DNA of 35,022 nt, from contig NW_022985592.1 in assembly GCF_010093815.1 (NCBI RefSeq), positions 1-35,022 on the forward strand, in the 5' to 3' direction. The notes under the pieces were generated by a model. That model saw nothing but the letters and a program-made list of their open reading frames with translations. It was not told the DNA's origin and searched no databases. Source of the stretch: Pseudovirgaria hyperparasitica. Its lineage: Eukaryota; Ascomycota; Dothideomycetes; Acrospermales; Acrospermaceae. Position numbers and translations under genes: made by a program. Shown here piece by piece: positions 22,375 to 33,213 of the stretch. The number at the start of each line of letters is the position of its first letter. Within the stretch, counting starts at the first letter, position 1.

Positions 22375-24544
22375 CTACCTTAATACTAGTTTTAACTACG
22401 GTCTTTACTAGACCTTTACTCGTTTATCTAAGAAGATATAACTTAGATTATTTTCTCGCTTTCTTTTATTATCTAAAACTTATTAGGGCGGTCCTCTCGT
22501 CCGCCGCTACTACTATATTATATCCCGCGGTTCCCTTAAAAGTAGTCGTTTCCGACTTCTTTTTCTTTATAAGAATAGCGGTTTAACGGATACTAGCCTT
22601 ATAACGCTTTACTAGAATAGGAATAGTCGAACTTACTCTACTTATAGAGTTTACGCTAGGTCTATAACTTTTACTCGAGCTATTTATAAAAGGTATCTAG
22701 ATTAGTATTAGATCCGGGTTCCTCTATACTTACCCTAAATCTTAGGTCGAGCTTATTCTAGGTCTATACTATAATAAGTACTTTAGATTTTAAATTTGCT
22801 TCTTTATAAGCCCTAAGTACTTTTATAACATAGTTAGTTATACTCTAGCCTCTATATAAGTTCTCGGGGCTATATAATATGCCTTAGAGTCTCTTTAAGG
22901 CGGCACTTAGAGGTATAGAGAATCTCTTTTCGAGTTTCTTAACCTAGCGCTTAAGTCTATCTCCGCTAGTAAGACTTAACTTTATAGCGTCGCTTAATTA
23001 AGAGCTATACCAAATTTACGCCGTGCCTCTAAGATACTTATAGAGATTATAACGAATGATTTTCGCAGGGTATATCTACTAATAGTTCCTTATTATGTTA
23101 ATAAACGGCTGAACGGATCTATAATAGACCTTTCTATTCTTATTATAAACATCTTCTATTCTTAAAGGATCTATACTCGGATCGAAGAATCTAATATCCT
23201 CCGTCCTAAACTTCGTGTCTCTTAGATTTAAGCTATCGTTATCTTTATAGTCTCTAGTTTCCGTAGTTCGCCGGCGATAATACGGGAGTATATATAATCT
23301 ACGACGGTAACCACAAGCTCTATTATTATCTCCCTATAGATTATCGTCTAAACCTTCGCTTAGATCGTTATTATTCCTTAAAACTCTTACTATAGACTAA
23401 GCTTACCTATAGTAGTCGTTTCTAGACGGACGGTCTCTAGAAAGTTCTTCTTTATCTCTTCCCTAAGGCCTTTTCTAAGAGGGCGCGACTTAGCTAGCTC
23501 TACTTTATTCTACTAGAGGATTTACCCTCTTACGATTATTAAGTACCGCTAAAACTATTATTATAATTTACGCGATTATTTCTACGCTTAGCATATTAGG
23601 CTAGGCTTACTAAGCTATAATAGGAACTGGAATTAGAGCCGGAATTAGAGGCTCGAGACTTTAAGGCGTTCCGACTTACTCTCTACTTCTCTCTACGCCT
23701 TAGCTCGAGCTTCCTCTTTAATAAGGATTCTCTAGTACTATAATCGCCTTATAAGGATTAGAGATTATCGTCTCGCGAGAATTAGAGTTCTCTAGTCTTA
23801 CGGGTTCGTCGTGAAACTCGAAGTCTTATAGTCTTACGGGCCTTTTCTTTAGTATAGTAGGAACTTTAATTAATAATAGAGGGGACGAGGAAGGTAAATT
23901 TACTTCTCTTAGCTATACGAAGTTTCTAAAGTTACTAAAATATTTAGATTAACGGAAATTTACTACTAGCCTTTTAACCTTTATAGCTTTAGTAGTCGCT
24001 AGACGTATTCTATAATCTTTATTTATAAGATAGTTCTAGTTAGGAGAATATCTATCTTTCTAAGGCTATTTACCCCTAGACTATAAACGATTTCGATTTC
24101 TTAAGACTTCTAGATATACGTAGGTAATACCTCGAAGTAAGATAAGGGTATAGAGGTTTAATTCATGTAGTAGACTATCTTTAAAGTAATAAATAAGTTA
24201 ATAAGCTATTTTAATAACTTACTCTAATAGCTTAGAAATTAGTTCCTTCTATAATACTAGTAAGGGAGCTAGTATATCTTATATATTCCCGAGTATACTA
24301 AGAATATCAGCCGTAGGAGGCGCGGACGTAAGCTTCTCTAGTATACTTAGGTAATTAGAAATGTTTAGTAGGAACCTACTCTAACCTTAGTAGCTTACGG
24401 AAACCGAGGCTTCGTATACTAATTATCTCGTCTAATTAGTACTAACCTATTCCTATAAAGTAGGGTTTAACTAGTACTAAGTATAACCGGTTATAGTATA
24501 GTATCGTATTCCTTACTTAATAGGAACTAGAGAATCGTAGAGAG

Positions 24545-24549
24545 CTCGA
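24545..24549. other. Target-site duplication of element C, left copy
   Basis: CTCGA directly precedes the left LTR and recurs exactly at 32595-32599 after the right LTR. Confidence 0.92.
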
Positions 24550-24787
24550 TGTAAAGAGTGAAGACGTGGGATAGTAGTCTAATAGTTCATAGAGAGACAT
24601 AGGAATATATTTATAGAGTAATCTTACTCTTATACGAGGTTGATTCCTAACGAGTAGAAATCGGTTTATACGGTCTACTTATATAGTAACCTCGCTTAAC
24701 TCAGCTAACTTAACCTAGCTCTAGCCACTACGTGGCTACATGGATTAGAATAGTCTATATAGGTCTATTATAGTTCCCGTCCTAATA
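24550..24787 (-). repeat. Element C 3' LTR (left copy)
   Basis: Starts TGTAAAGAGTGAAG and ends CCGTCCTAATA. The partner at 32357-32594 starts TATAAAGAG and ends CCTAACA, so the original ends were TG...CA and each copy lost one end to RIP. Confidence 0.94.
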
Positions 24788-24790
24788 ATA

Positions 24791-24804
24791 TCCTTCTTCT
24801 TTTT
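24791..24804 (-). other. Polypurine tract of element C
   Basis: On the minus strand the run AAAAAGAAGAAGGA sits three bases from the 3' LTR, the expected site for plus-strand DNA priming in reverse transcription. Confidence 0.75.
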
Positions 24805-25268
24805 ATGCTTCGCCCCGAAGCACTTAAGTATATATAATCCTAAGTCTCTATAATCTATCGTGTACCTATATATCCGTAACTAAGTTCCTATAACGTTATA
24901 ACCATCCTTAATATAGGTGAACTCGAGATTCTAGTTTACTTTTATTAGTTTATGCACGCGCTTATCCCTTGCTTCGTGGCTACTACCTAGGATATATAAT
25001 TACTACTTTAGTCGAGTATATATTTAGCTTCGCTCACCTTTAATTTTATTCTCTAGTATATCCACCTCGCTCTTAAGGTAAGTCGTTAATTTATATACTA
25101 TCTTCTCTAGTTTAGGTTTAGAAGGGTCTATAGTAGTCTATTCTTATTAGAACCGGTCCTATATAACCTATTCGCGTTATTACGGTTACTAATTTAGCTT
25201 CATTAATCGCCGTTAAGGGTAGACGAATATTCCTTTCTTAGATCTCTAGCTAATATATATATATATAG

Positions 25269-26680
25269 ATATCTAATACTAGTCCTATCTCTAAGCCTGC
25301 CTCCTCCTCTCGTAAGACTTACTCTAAAGGTATCGTCTCCTCCCCGGCCACGCCGGCTAAGAAGCCTACCTATCGCGGTAGTATAAAGGCGCGCTCTAAG
25401 TCGGAGAAGAGAGTAGCTAGGGCTGCTACTACTACTACCTCTACTACTAATATAGCCACTAGTTACTCTAATCTAGGTAATCCTAGTACTAAACTTATGG
25501 ATAAAGTGGTTATAGGTTCTCCTCTCACTCTAAAGCGCACGCCGCCTACTCTACCTCCTCTAGAGGATAAAGAAGATCTCGTTATAGATAATAATCGCGA
25601 GCCCTCGCGCTTACCCACGCCGCCGCCTCGCCGCTCTTCCTTCCGGTCTAATATAGACTAATTTAGTTACTCTAGGTCCTTTTAGGACCTTAATATTCGC
25701 TCTAAACCCTAGCCTACTAATAATAAGACCTAGGTCGCTAAGGATACTAAACGTAGTTACGGTTTACGCCATAGAAAAACAGCGAACTACGGTTTAATAT
25801 ACTATAAGTATATTAAGGGCTATACGGCCGGCTCTAAATATCTCTTTCACTCTAACTCTAGTATTAGCTACTACTCTACTAACCGCGACGGGCCTATACG
25901 CCCTATCTTTACTCTACCTACCCGCTACCGCCGCTATACCGTGACTAGTAAGACTTATCTATAGGTAAGTATAATAGGCTATCTTAATCTAGTATGATCT
26001 AAAGTAGTCCGCGCTAATATATTCTTAGATTTCTATATATATATAAGATATATATAACGATCTTCGCGTCCGTGAGACCCTCGGGGGTCCTTATAGCCGC
26101 CTACCTACTATATAGAGGGAGTTTAGGGAGCGCTATAAGCTCTTTCTAGAGGTTATTAAAGTATAAGTTACGAGCACGTTAATTATTTTTAACACCTATT
26201 AATTTTTCTAGCCGCCGCGAGATCCCTAGCGCCTAGGCTATCTATTCTAGGGAGTCTATCCTAGCTATAGAGGCCGTAGAGAGGATTTACTCTATCCCCC
26301 CCCGTCCGTCTCGCGCTACTAACGGATCTTATAAGAGGTCTACTATTTCTCCCTCTAAGTCGCCTCGTAAGAGGGTATATATTCCCTTCTAGATTATTCT
26401 AGATCGTATTAGCTAACTTTAGACCTAGTCGCTACGCTCCGGTACTTAAGGCTCTTCCCTCTAGGCTCTAACGGATTAGGTTATTACTCTAGAGGCTAAG
26501 GTCGTCGTCCTCCGCCGCCATATCGTACGGTTAGAGAGAACTATACTAGAGATTAGGACGGATAATAAGATAGAGGAGTAGCTCTATGGTTCTAGCTCTA
26601 TATATTGGCTCTATGCCTAGCTCTATATATTCTAGATCTACTATAGGTGGTACGCGCCGGCTCTATTTACCTAGCTTTTA
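25269..26680 (+). pseudogene. Antisense reading frame of element C: Ser/Thr/Pro-rich protein with coiled coil
   Basis: On the strand opposite to gag-pol, a frame starts near 25269 (ATATCTAATACT, probably a RIP-altered ATG) with SNTSPISKPASSSRKTYSKG and continues through basic, Thr- and Pro-rich sequence (RLPTPPPRRSSFRSN, KRSYGLRHRKTANYG). At 25965 a GTAAGT follows a CAG-like exon end; a GCTAAT branch and a TTCTTAG acceptor at 26028 give a 64-bp intron whose removal keeps the frame into DLRVRETLGGPYSRLP and FRERYKLFLEV. A further frame from about 26220 reads SPSKSPRKRVYIPF and then a heptad-like LEAKVVVLRRHIVRLERTIL, a coiled coil, ending near 26680; a second intron or an indel must connect it. 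Stops are RIP type. No known family recognised. Confidence 0.55.
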
Positions 26681-27049
26681 TCCGTTTTAGTCCTTTTTAG
26701 ACCGTTTAGATACCCGTCGGCTAGTTTCTAGTAATTTAATTCTTAACTTAACGATATTATATATACGCTCGCTTAGCTTATAACTATCGGTTTCTATATT
26801 CTGATTTTCCTTAAGTTACCTAAGTGTAGGTACCATATATAAATTAGTTTATCTCTAGAAATTCTATTAGAGTACCTAAACTAGTAGCCTAGTAGTTATT
26901 AGTTCGGGTACTCTAACCTTTTATATTTCGTGTTAAGAGTTTAATTCTATAGTAGGGTACCTTTTTTTAGGTTCTTAGTCCTATGTTTTTCTCATATATA
27001 ATAGTCCATATTAGTCCATTCTAGACTCTTCTATATTATTCTATTATAG

Positions 27050-30000
27050 TATGTCGCGTTACGTTCCTAAAATAGTTATTTACGCTTTCTTCGCGTCTAG
27101 TAACCGTGCGACGCTTGAATTATAGGACTACTATATAGAGTTTTCCTAGTGCGCGTCTAGATTTCCTAGTTTGGTACTTCGTTCTCTACGGTATCCTTCT
27201 TCTTTTTATAACGACCGCGACGTCGCTATACTTATATTAATAATATACTATTCTACATCTTTTGCTTATACGCAGCCATTATAGAACTTAAGATATATAC
27301 CGCTAGTTCCTAGGTGTCCTTATTCTTAGTATAGTCCTTCTAACGGATTCTATATTTCTAAACACCGTCTTTATCGATCCTATATTCGATAATATAGTCT
27401 ACTTTAAACACGTCTAGTCTATCTTAGGGTATAATAGAGTATAACTACACGTTCGTGCGGCCATATACGTTAGGTTAAAATCTTTTAAGTAGTAAGACGT
27501 AGAACACGTTATAGATTCTTATATCGCTTCCTAAGTCGAGCTTATAGACTCTTATACCGATATAACGTTTAATTCGGAAGGGACTAGCCATTTTATAATT
27601 AAGCTTCTTATTTACTCGCGACGTTCGTATATTATAGACGTTAAGAAGGACCTTATCGTCCTCCTCGTACGTCTAATCCTTAGCTAATCTATTATAGTAC
27701 TTCGTATACGAGTCGTTTACTTATTAGATTATAGCGTAATAGTTACGTACGGTTTTAAAGATTTTAATCGCTAATTCCTAAGCGTGGACGTTCACGTCTA
27801 TTATTCGATTAAATTAGACCGTCTAAGGCTTAAAACCTATCCTTAGACTACGTCCGAGGTTCGCCTAGAAAGGTATAATACCTATCATACTATAACGACT
27901 ATTATTATATACGAACTCTACTATACTTAGTAGGGAGGCCTAGTCGTTCTACTTAAAATTATAGAATACGCGTAGGTAGGCCTCGAGCGTCTAGTTCTAT
28001 CGCTCTATCTAGCTATCCGTCTAAGGATAAAATGCTATAGACATGTTTCTATTTATACTTACCATTTTATAGAATAACGTCTAGAATTTAGACGTAAAGG
28101 TACTTTCTCGGTCCGTAACGATCCTTTTTAGTATACTATGGACCTTAATAATCTCGTTCTAGAACACCTACGCTAGTTCTTTAGATATAATCATCTTCTA
28201 TACTAGGATATATCTAGACATCTTTATAAGTCTATCCACGATAATAAGAATAGAATTATAACTTATCCTAAGCATCTCGCTTAGAGATAAGTTAACTATA
28301 AAGTCTATAGTAACGTCTTCCTATATAAAGAGGGGGGCTGAAAGAGGCTATAAATTTCTATATAGCTTATGCCTAGGGGCCTTTATTCTTTAATAAATTA
28401 GATAAGTAGCTATCTATTCTTCGACGTACTTAGGTATATCTTTCTAAAAATAGTACTAACGAATTAAGCTTAGGGTACGTATATACCTAAAGTGTCCTAC
28501 TAGGTTAGCGTTATAGTATCGGCTAACTACGTTAAATCGCGCGTTATCTATTAGTATATAGTACTTTCTATCGTAGTAAAGCAAGCCGTCCACGAAGGTC
28601 TACTTATAGTCTACTTTAGTCCGTAATAACCCATCTTACTATATTTTATATAACTTTAAAACTATCGGGTCTATCTTCTATAGATCTATAATTAACTAGG
28701 CGAGGTTAATTAGATATTTACGCCGGGTATTATCGCCCTTCCTAATAGCGCTAATAAACGGCCTACTAGGGACTTCGGTACCGCGTCTTTAGTTACCGGC
28801 TTTAGTCTTAGAGATTTGATTACCGGTATCGACGTTAGTATCTCGCTAATCATCTAATAACTTAAAATCTAACCTCGTCCTTAAGAGTTAGGCCTATAGC
28901 TACTCTAGAACTCTATGGCTACTATAATTCTAGGCGCCTTCTTTATAGTTAGGTCTTCTTAACATTCTATTAGCTAGGTTTATACTTCTAGGTTAATAGT
29001 AGATTATAAAGTGAAAGTTCGTAAGCTACTTAGTCTATTAGATCTATTAATGGTTTAAAACCGTTATACTTATAAACCCCTTTAAGTTATAGTAATTAGT
29101 TAGTAACTCGACGTTATACATGGCACCTTTAAGATAATATCGCCACTATTTAAACGACTCTACTATTACTAGTAGCTCTTAGTTATAGATAGTATATCTA
29201 GTCTTAATATCGACTATTTTACGTAAGAAGAACGTAACTAGATACCATTAGACCTTTTTAGACTTAGTTAGTCTAGGCTAGGAGAGAATACCTAAGATTA
29301 TAAATTCTAACGCATCGGTTTTAACGTAGATAGGTTTAGTCGGGTCGAAGTACACTAGTAATAGGGCAGTTATAAATGCCTCTTTGATTTTCTTAAAGGA
29401 GGCCCTTTCGCCTTCCGATAATTCTATAGGCTACGATTTAATATTATACTATTTCTATCTACCGCGGACCGTAATAGATGAATCTATAGTAGTAGTACGC
29501 GTGTTAAGCGGTGCTACTAGCCGGGAGAAATACTTAATGAATTTTTAGTAGTAATTAGTAAATCTAATAAAGACACGTATATCTCGAACCGATCTTAGTT
29601 TAGGCTAGTCCACGATAGTAGCGACCCTGTCCCTTTCTATGGTTATACCTTGATTAGTAATAACGAAGCTAAGGAAGTTAATATGGTCCTGGTGGAACTC
29701 GTATTTAGATAGCTTAATATATAGCTTATATTTTTCTAGCCTATCTAGGACTACACGTACGTGCTAGATGTGTTCTTCTTCGTTATTAGAGAAGATAAGG
29801 ATATTATTAAGGTATATAATGCACGTCGTGTTAAGTAGGCCTACTAGCGCGTTATTAATATATACTTAGAAGGTTCCTAGCGCGTTAGTTAGTCTAAAAG
29901 GGACTACTATATACTTAAAGTATCTATAACGGGTCCTAAACGCCGTTTTCTACTCATCGCCCTTCTTAATATATAGGCGGTAGTAGGTATCGCGTAGATC

Positions 30001-30860
30001 GAGCTTAGTAAAGATCTTCACGCGCTCTAGTCTATTAATAGACTTAGAGATAAGAGGTAGTAGGTAACGATTCTTTCGCGTAATATTATTTAGACTATAG
30101 TAGTCGATACATAGACGGAGACTTCTATCCTTCTTCTTTATAAAGAGGATTAGAGCTCTAGCTAGGGATATACTAGGCCTAATCTATCCTTATATAAGGT
30201 TCTTTTCGATGTATTCTCGGAGGACCTATAGCTCGGGTTCTAATAGAGGGTAGATAGGTCCGTATAGGGGTTATTAACCGTCTTTAAGGTTAATAGTAAG
30301 GTCGGTAGATTAGTATTAAGGTAATTTAGACGAGTCAATCGCTAACGCGATATATTAGTATATTTTATACTAATATAGTAGGTTTTCGTCTACTTTAATA
30401 CTAAGCTCTCTATTTTAAGTAAGTAAGAGGACGTAGATAGCGGAGATTACCTTTTCGTAGTCCTTCTAGAATTATTCGTTGTCGACTAGCTATACTAGGT
30501 TCTATTATAGTAGGTATATACGCTAGCCAGCTGTTTTCTAGATGAAGTCTAGTTTCGGGTTATATTTTTTAAGCTATAGTATACCGAGGATCATGTCGAA
30601 GGGACTATCTACTATAATAAAGGTTAAGTAGTAGGGTTTCCACTTCCCCCCGCTATTCTAGATGCTATATTTAATAGTATAGATACTCTACGATTTAATA
30701 GGACCGTCGATACTATAGAAGGTAGCACCTATTAGTACTTAAATATTAACGTTAAGTTCTCGTGCTTATTAAGTCGATATAACGTTAGTAGCTAAACCGC
30801 TATCGAGTATTATAGTCTAATGTTATCTATAAGGGACCTCGATAGGCCTAGCCTATAGTT
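27050..30860 (-). pseudogene. Element C pol polyprotein (protease, RT, RNase H, integrase, chromodomain)
   Basis: RIP-inactivated gypsy pol. The protease motif ILDSG is at 30804..30796. The reverse transcriptase catalytic box, at 29814..29803, now reads YLNN instead of YLDD, both changes being G-to-A at TG, inside CIIYLNNILIFSNNEEEH. Integrase residues: Asp in TIDFIV (28305..28303), Asp in VTDRESTF (28113..28111) and Glu in IER (28005..28003), with 35 residues between the last two. A chromodomain follows at about 27415..27265 (VDYIIEYRIDKDG, then KYRIR and KDYTKNKDT), and the frame fades near 27050. TAG/TAA replaces Gln and Trp codons in many places. Confidence 0.9.
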
Positions 30861-30956
30861 TAATATACTAGTTAGCTGGTTATCCCTCTATTTTAGTTAC
30901 GTCTATAAGTCACGAGGGTTCCTCGTAGGTAGTTAGTTTTTTATATCGTGTACCGG

Positions 30957-31091
30957 GTAGTTAGGCGCGATATATCCTAGCTACTAGCACTTATAGTATA
31001 TAACTAACTTAGTATCTATATTAGTATTCGGTGGTTTCCCTAAGCGGCACTCGGGTACTATATGGTCTATCCTACTATAGATATAGTAGGT
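30957..31091 (-). other. Two degenerate CCHC zinc knuckles of element C gag
   Basis: The minus frame has SRIDHIVPEC preceded by Tyr codons, and YYKC...LGYIAPNY; both fit C-x2-C-x4-H-x4-C when Tyr (TAT, TAC) is read as RIP-changed Cys or His. This is the nucleocapsid part of gag that binds the element RNA. Confidence 0.75.
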
Positions 31092-32315
31092 GACTTTAGG
31101 TCGTTTATATAAGTCGTTTCTCGCGTCTTAATATATTAACTAGTGGAAAGATCCACGGTACGGGCCTCGTCTTCTCGAGTTCGTAGAGTGGTAGCGCCTA
31201 CGAGGTATTCCGCGCGATCTATTACTAAACTAGTCCTCTTTAGATAATTTTATATCGGATTAGATTAATAGAGATAGTCGTGCGTCTATACGACGTTAGT
31301 TATTTATTATACGCTAATATCGTTCTACGAGATTCGCGAGTACCTAAAGATTAGTAGAGATAGACGTTATAAGGTCGATGCGTTCCTTTATACTTGGGTT
31401 AAGGGACCTTTTAAAGTCGTCGTATTATTAAACTATATAATCTTCCTTAGCTTCTCTCTAAAGAGGTCGGAGATATTTAAGGAGTTATAACGGGGATTAT
31501 CTCTCTCACTATTAAGTCTTAAAGATATAGCTCTAAGTCTATTTATATCGCTCGGCTCTATCGCCGAAGTATTAAAGAAGGAATTTAGTAAACGTGTCCT
31601 AGTTATACGTATCCTTAGGGTGTTTAATTTAATATGCTATCTAACGTTTAGATGGCGTTAGGTCTAGGTAGTTCTATACGAACCTAATCTTATTACTATC
31701 GTTCGTAAATAGGTGGAAGAATCAGCTATACTAGTAAGCCTATTCGTGAAAGCTCCTTCTAGTTTTACCGTTAAAGTAAGGTAGTTTCTTAGGCTAAGGT
31801 AACTAGGATAGTAATAGACTTGGTTAGACTATTTCGGCTTAAGTTAATCCATATTAGTATAGATTAGTTACTACTAGCACTAAAGCGCGTAGTACGGCTT
31901 CGAGTCTAGCGGTTTATCCTTACGCTTTATCGAGTTTACGAAGTTACTACTCGAGCTAAGCCTAACGCTATCTCTCCGTATATAGCTTAGTATATACGTT
32001 ATCGTAAGGCGTGGTTAATGTTAGTTGGTTCTAACGAATTAATTCGTTAACGTTAATAGGGTCTAGTCTTATAGTAAGGATAGGTCTAGTATAGTATAAA
32101 CTAGACCGCGATAGAGTATGATGGACTCCTTCCTTATTATCTAGGTAATCTTCTATAGTTATATAGAATACCGTACTAGTTATTAGTGCGATAGCCTATA
32201 GGGTATACTTATTAGTAGAGGTGGTTATAGGGAGACTATTCTCTTCGTTTAGATTTAGAGAGAGTCTCTTATATAAGGTAGTACCACGGGTATTATGGCG
32301 CGTAGTAGGAGCCAT
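30957..32315 (-). pseudogene. Element C gag
   Basis: Begins with an intact ATG at 32315, 41 bp inside the 5' LTR, and reads MAPTTRHNTRGTTLYKR before the first RIP stop at a likely Gln codon. It continues with RIP stops through a capsid-like region to tandem CCHC knuckles at 31091..30957, then enters protease. The length, about 450 codons, is normal for gypsy gag. It would form the virus-like particle; here it is not translatable. Confidence 0.8.
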
Positions 32316-32356
32316 CTCTATAAGCTACCGTCGTGCTATATAGAGAGAAATCAAAA

Positions 32357-32594
32357 TATAAAGAGTGAAGACGTGGGATAGTAGTCTAATAGTTTATAGA
32401 GAGATATAGGAATGTATTTATAGAGTAATCTTACTCTTATACGAGGTTGATTCCTAATGAGTAGGAATCGGTTTATACGGTCTACTTATATAGTAACCTC
32501 GCTTAACTTAGCTAACTTAACCTAGCTCTGGCCACTACGTGGCTACATGGATTAGAATGGTCTATATAGGTCCGTTATGGTTCCCGTCCTAACA
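32357..32594 (-). repeat. Element C 5' LTR (right copy)
   Basis: 238 bp, about 94% identical to 24550-24787 by eye; it keeps the CA end (CCTAACA) while its TG start has become TA. No primer binding site beginning TGG was recognised next to it; the adjoining minus-strand bases read TTTTGATTTCTCTC. Confidence 0.93.
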
Positions 32595-32599
32595 CTCGA
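32595..32599. other. Target-site duplication of element C, right copy
   Basis: CTCGA, identical to 24545-24549. Confidence 0.92.
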
Positions 32600-32973
32600 T
32601 CCTTTTAATGCACGACTTATTTAGAAACACTAGTACTTATACTACTTTTTCGTAATCCTCTAGAACGAGTCTCACGGAATTTAGTATAGTTAGAATAAGG
32701 TAAGGCCTTTAATATAGATACTTATTCCTGTTTTCCTCTAGTAGTAAATCCTTTATTTATCGTTCCCTTAGCTCCTTCCTTAGGACTTTTAGTTATAATT
32801 TTATACTCTTACGAGTCTTAATAATAGTAACGGTAATAAACGTTATCTAGTACCTAGTATTCTTTTATCCTTACTAATTATCTTACTATACTTATAAACT
32901 TCTTTTACTAAATTTTACGGAAGCGTCTTCCGTTTACTAAGTCGGGATATTAACGTCTTTTAATTCGGCTTCG
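32600..32973 (-). pseudogene. Element B gag region (5' portion, cut off by element C)
   Basis: Minus-strand frame reading EAELKDVNIP near 32973 and KVLRKELRER and VRLVLEDYEKVV further on, ending at the element C target site inside ATC GAG CTC. The same frame resumes at 24549. Charged helical composition fits the N-terminal part of a gag protein. Several RIP stops are present. Confidence 0.55.
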
Positions 32974-33070
32974 GAGAACTAGTACGTTAGGGCGTTAGTA
33001 TCTTATATTTAACTAGTACTATCTTTCTTTCGAAAATAATTAGCTAGTAGTATACTTTTAGCTACTAAGA

Positions 33071-33208
33071 TATTATGGATAGCGATGTTATGGCTTAGTT
33101 AAGTATTAAATTTATTACTAGCTACTTCATAGAACCTACGTCTATCTATATCGAACCTTTAGTCCGTAGTTCTTACCGTTATTCGTCTCCTTGTTACTTT
33201 CCGTGACA
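33071..33208 (-). repeat. Element B 5' LTR (right copy)
   Basis: 138 bp, about 91% identical to 12253-12390 by eye. It keeps the CA end (CCGTGACA) while its TG start reads TA. Confidence 0.92.
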
Positions 33209-33213
33209 CTAGG
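33209..33213. other. Target-site duplication of element B, right copy
   Basis: CTAGG, identical to 12248-12252. Confidence 0.9.

Larger units (their letters stand above)
22020..24549 (-). pseudogene. Element B gag region (3' portion)
   Basis: Minus-strand frame upstream of the finger and protease, open apart from RIP stops. Recognisable runs include YFKDSLLHELNLYTLILLRG and a Pro/Glu/Ser/Arg-rich stretch. It continues in the same frame across the element C insertion into 32600-32973, so element C landed in this coding region. Near 22334-22374 a 21-bp unit (7 codons) is repeated in tandem. Sequence is too altered to place a capsid domain with certainty. Confidence 0.6.
24550..32594 (-). mobile_element. 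Element C: complete chromovirus nested in element B, with an antisense ORF
   Basis: 8045 bp bounded by 238-bp LTRs and a CTCGA target duplication. The minus-strand order is 5' LTR (right), gag from an ATG at 32315 with two zinc knuckles, protease, reverse transcriptase, integrase, chromodomain, 3' LTR (left). Between the end of pol (about 27050) and the 3' LTR, 2.3 kb hold a frame on the plus strand. The polypurine tract beside the left LTR confirms orientation. RIP stops throughout show it is inactive. The LTRs differ at 13 of 238 positions by my count, all transitions, fewer per base than in element B, as nesting predicts. Confidence 0.93.
12253..33208 (-). mobile_element. Element B: complete Ty3/gypsy LTR retrotransposon with extra ORF, interrupted by element C
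   Basis: Bounded by 138-bp LTRs and a CTAGG target duplication. Subtracting element C and its duplicated 5 bp leaves about 12.9 kb, long for a fungal gypsy element. Order on the minus strand: 5' LTR (right), gag (split by element C), C2H2 finger, protease, reverse transcriptase, RNase H, integrase, chromodomain, then a long extra frame ending just before the 3' LTR (left). All frames carry RIP stops, so the element is dead. The LTRs differ at 13 of 138 positions by my count, all transitions. Confidence 0.92.

Noticed and set aside
32330-32356. Primer binding site next to the 5' LTR of element C
   Set aside because: The adjoining minus-strand bases (TTTTGATTTCTCTC) do not begin with TGG and match no tRNA 3' end I can name; self-priming is possible but not shown.
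33071-33208. Reading the 138-bp repeats as a dispersed short element rather than LTRs
   Set aside because: The shared CTAGG duplication at the outer flanks, the TG...CA ends and the gag-pol order between them fit LTRs of one element.
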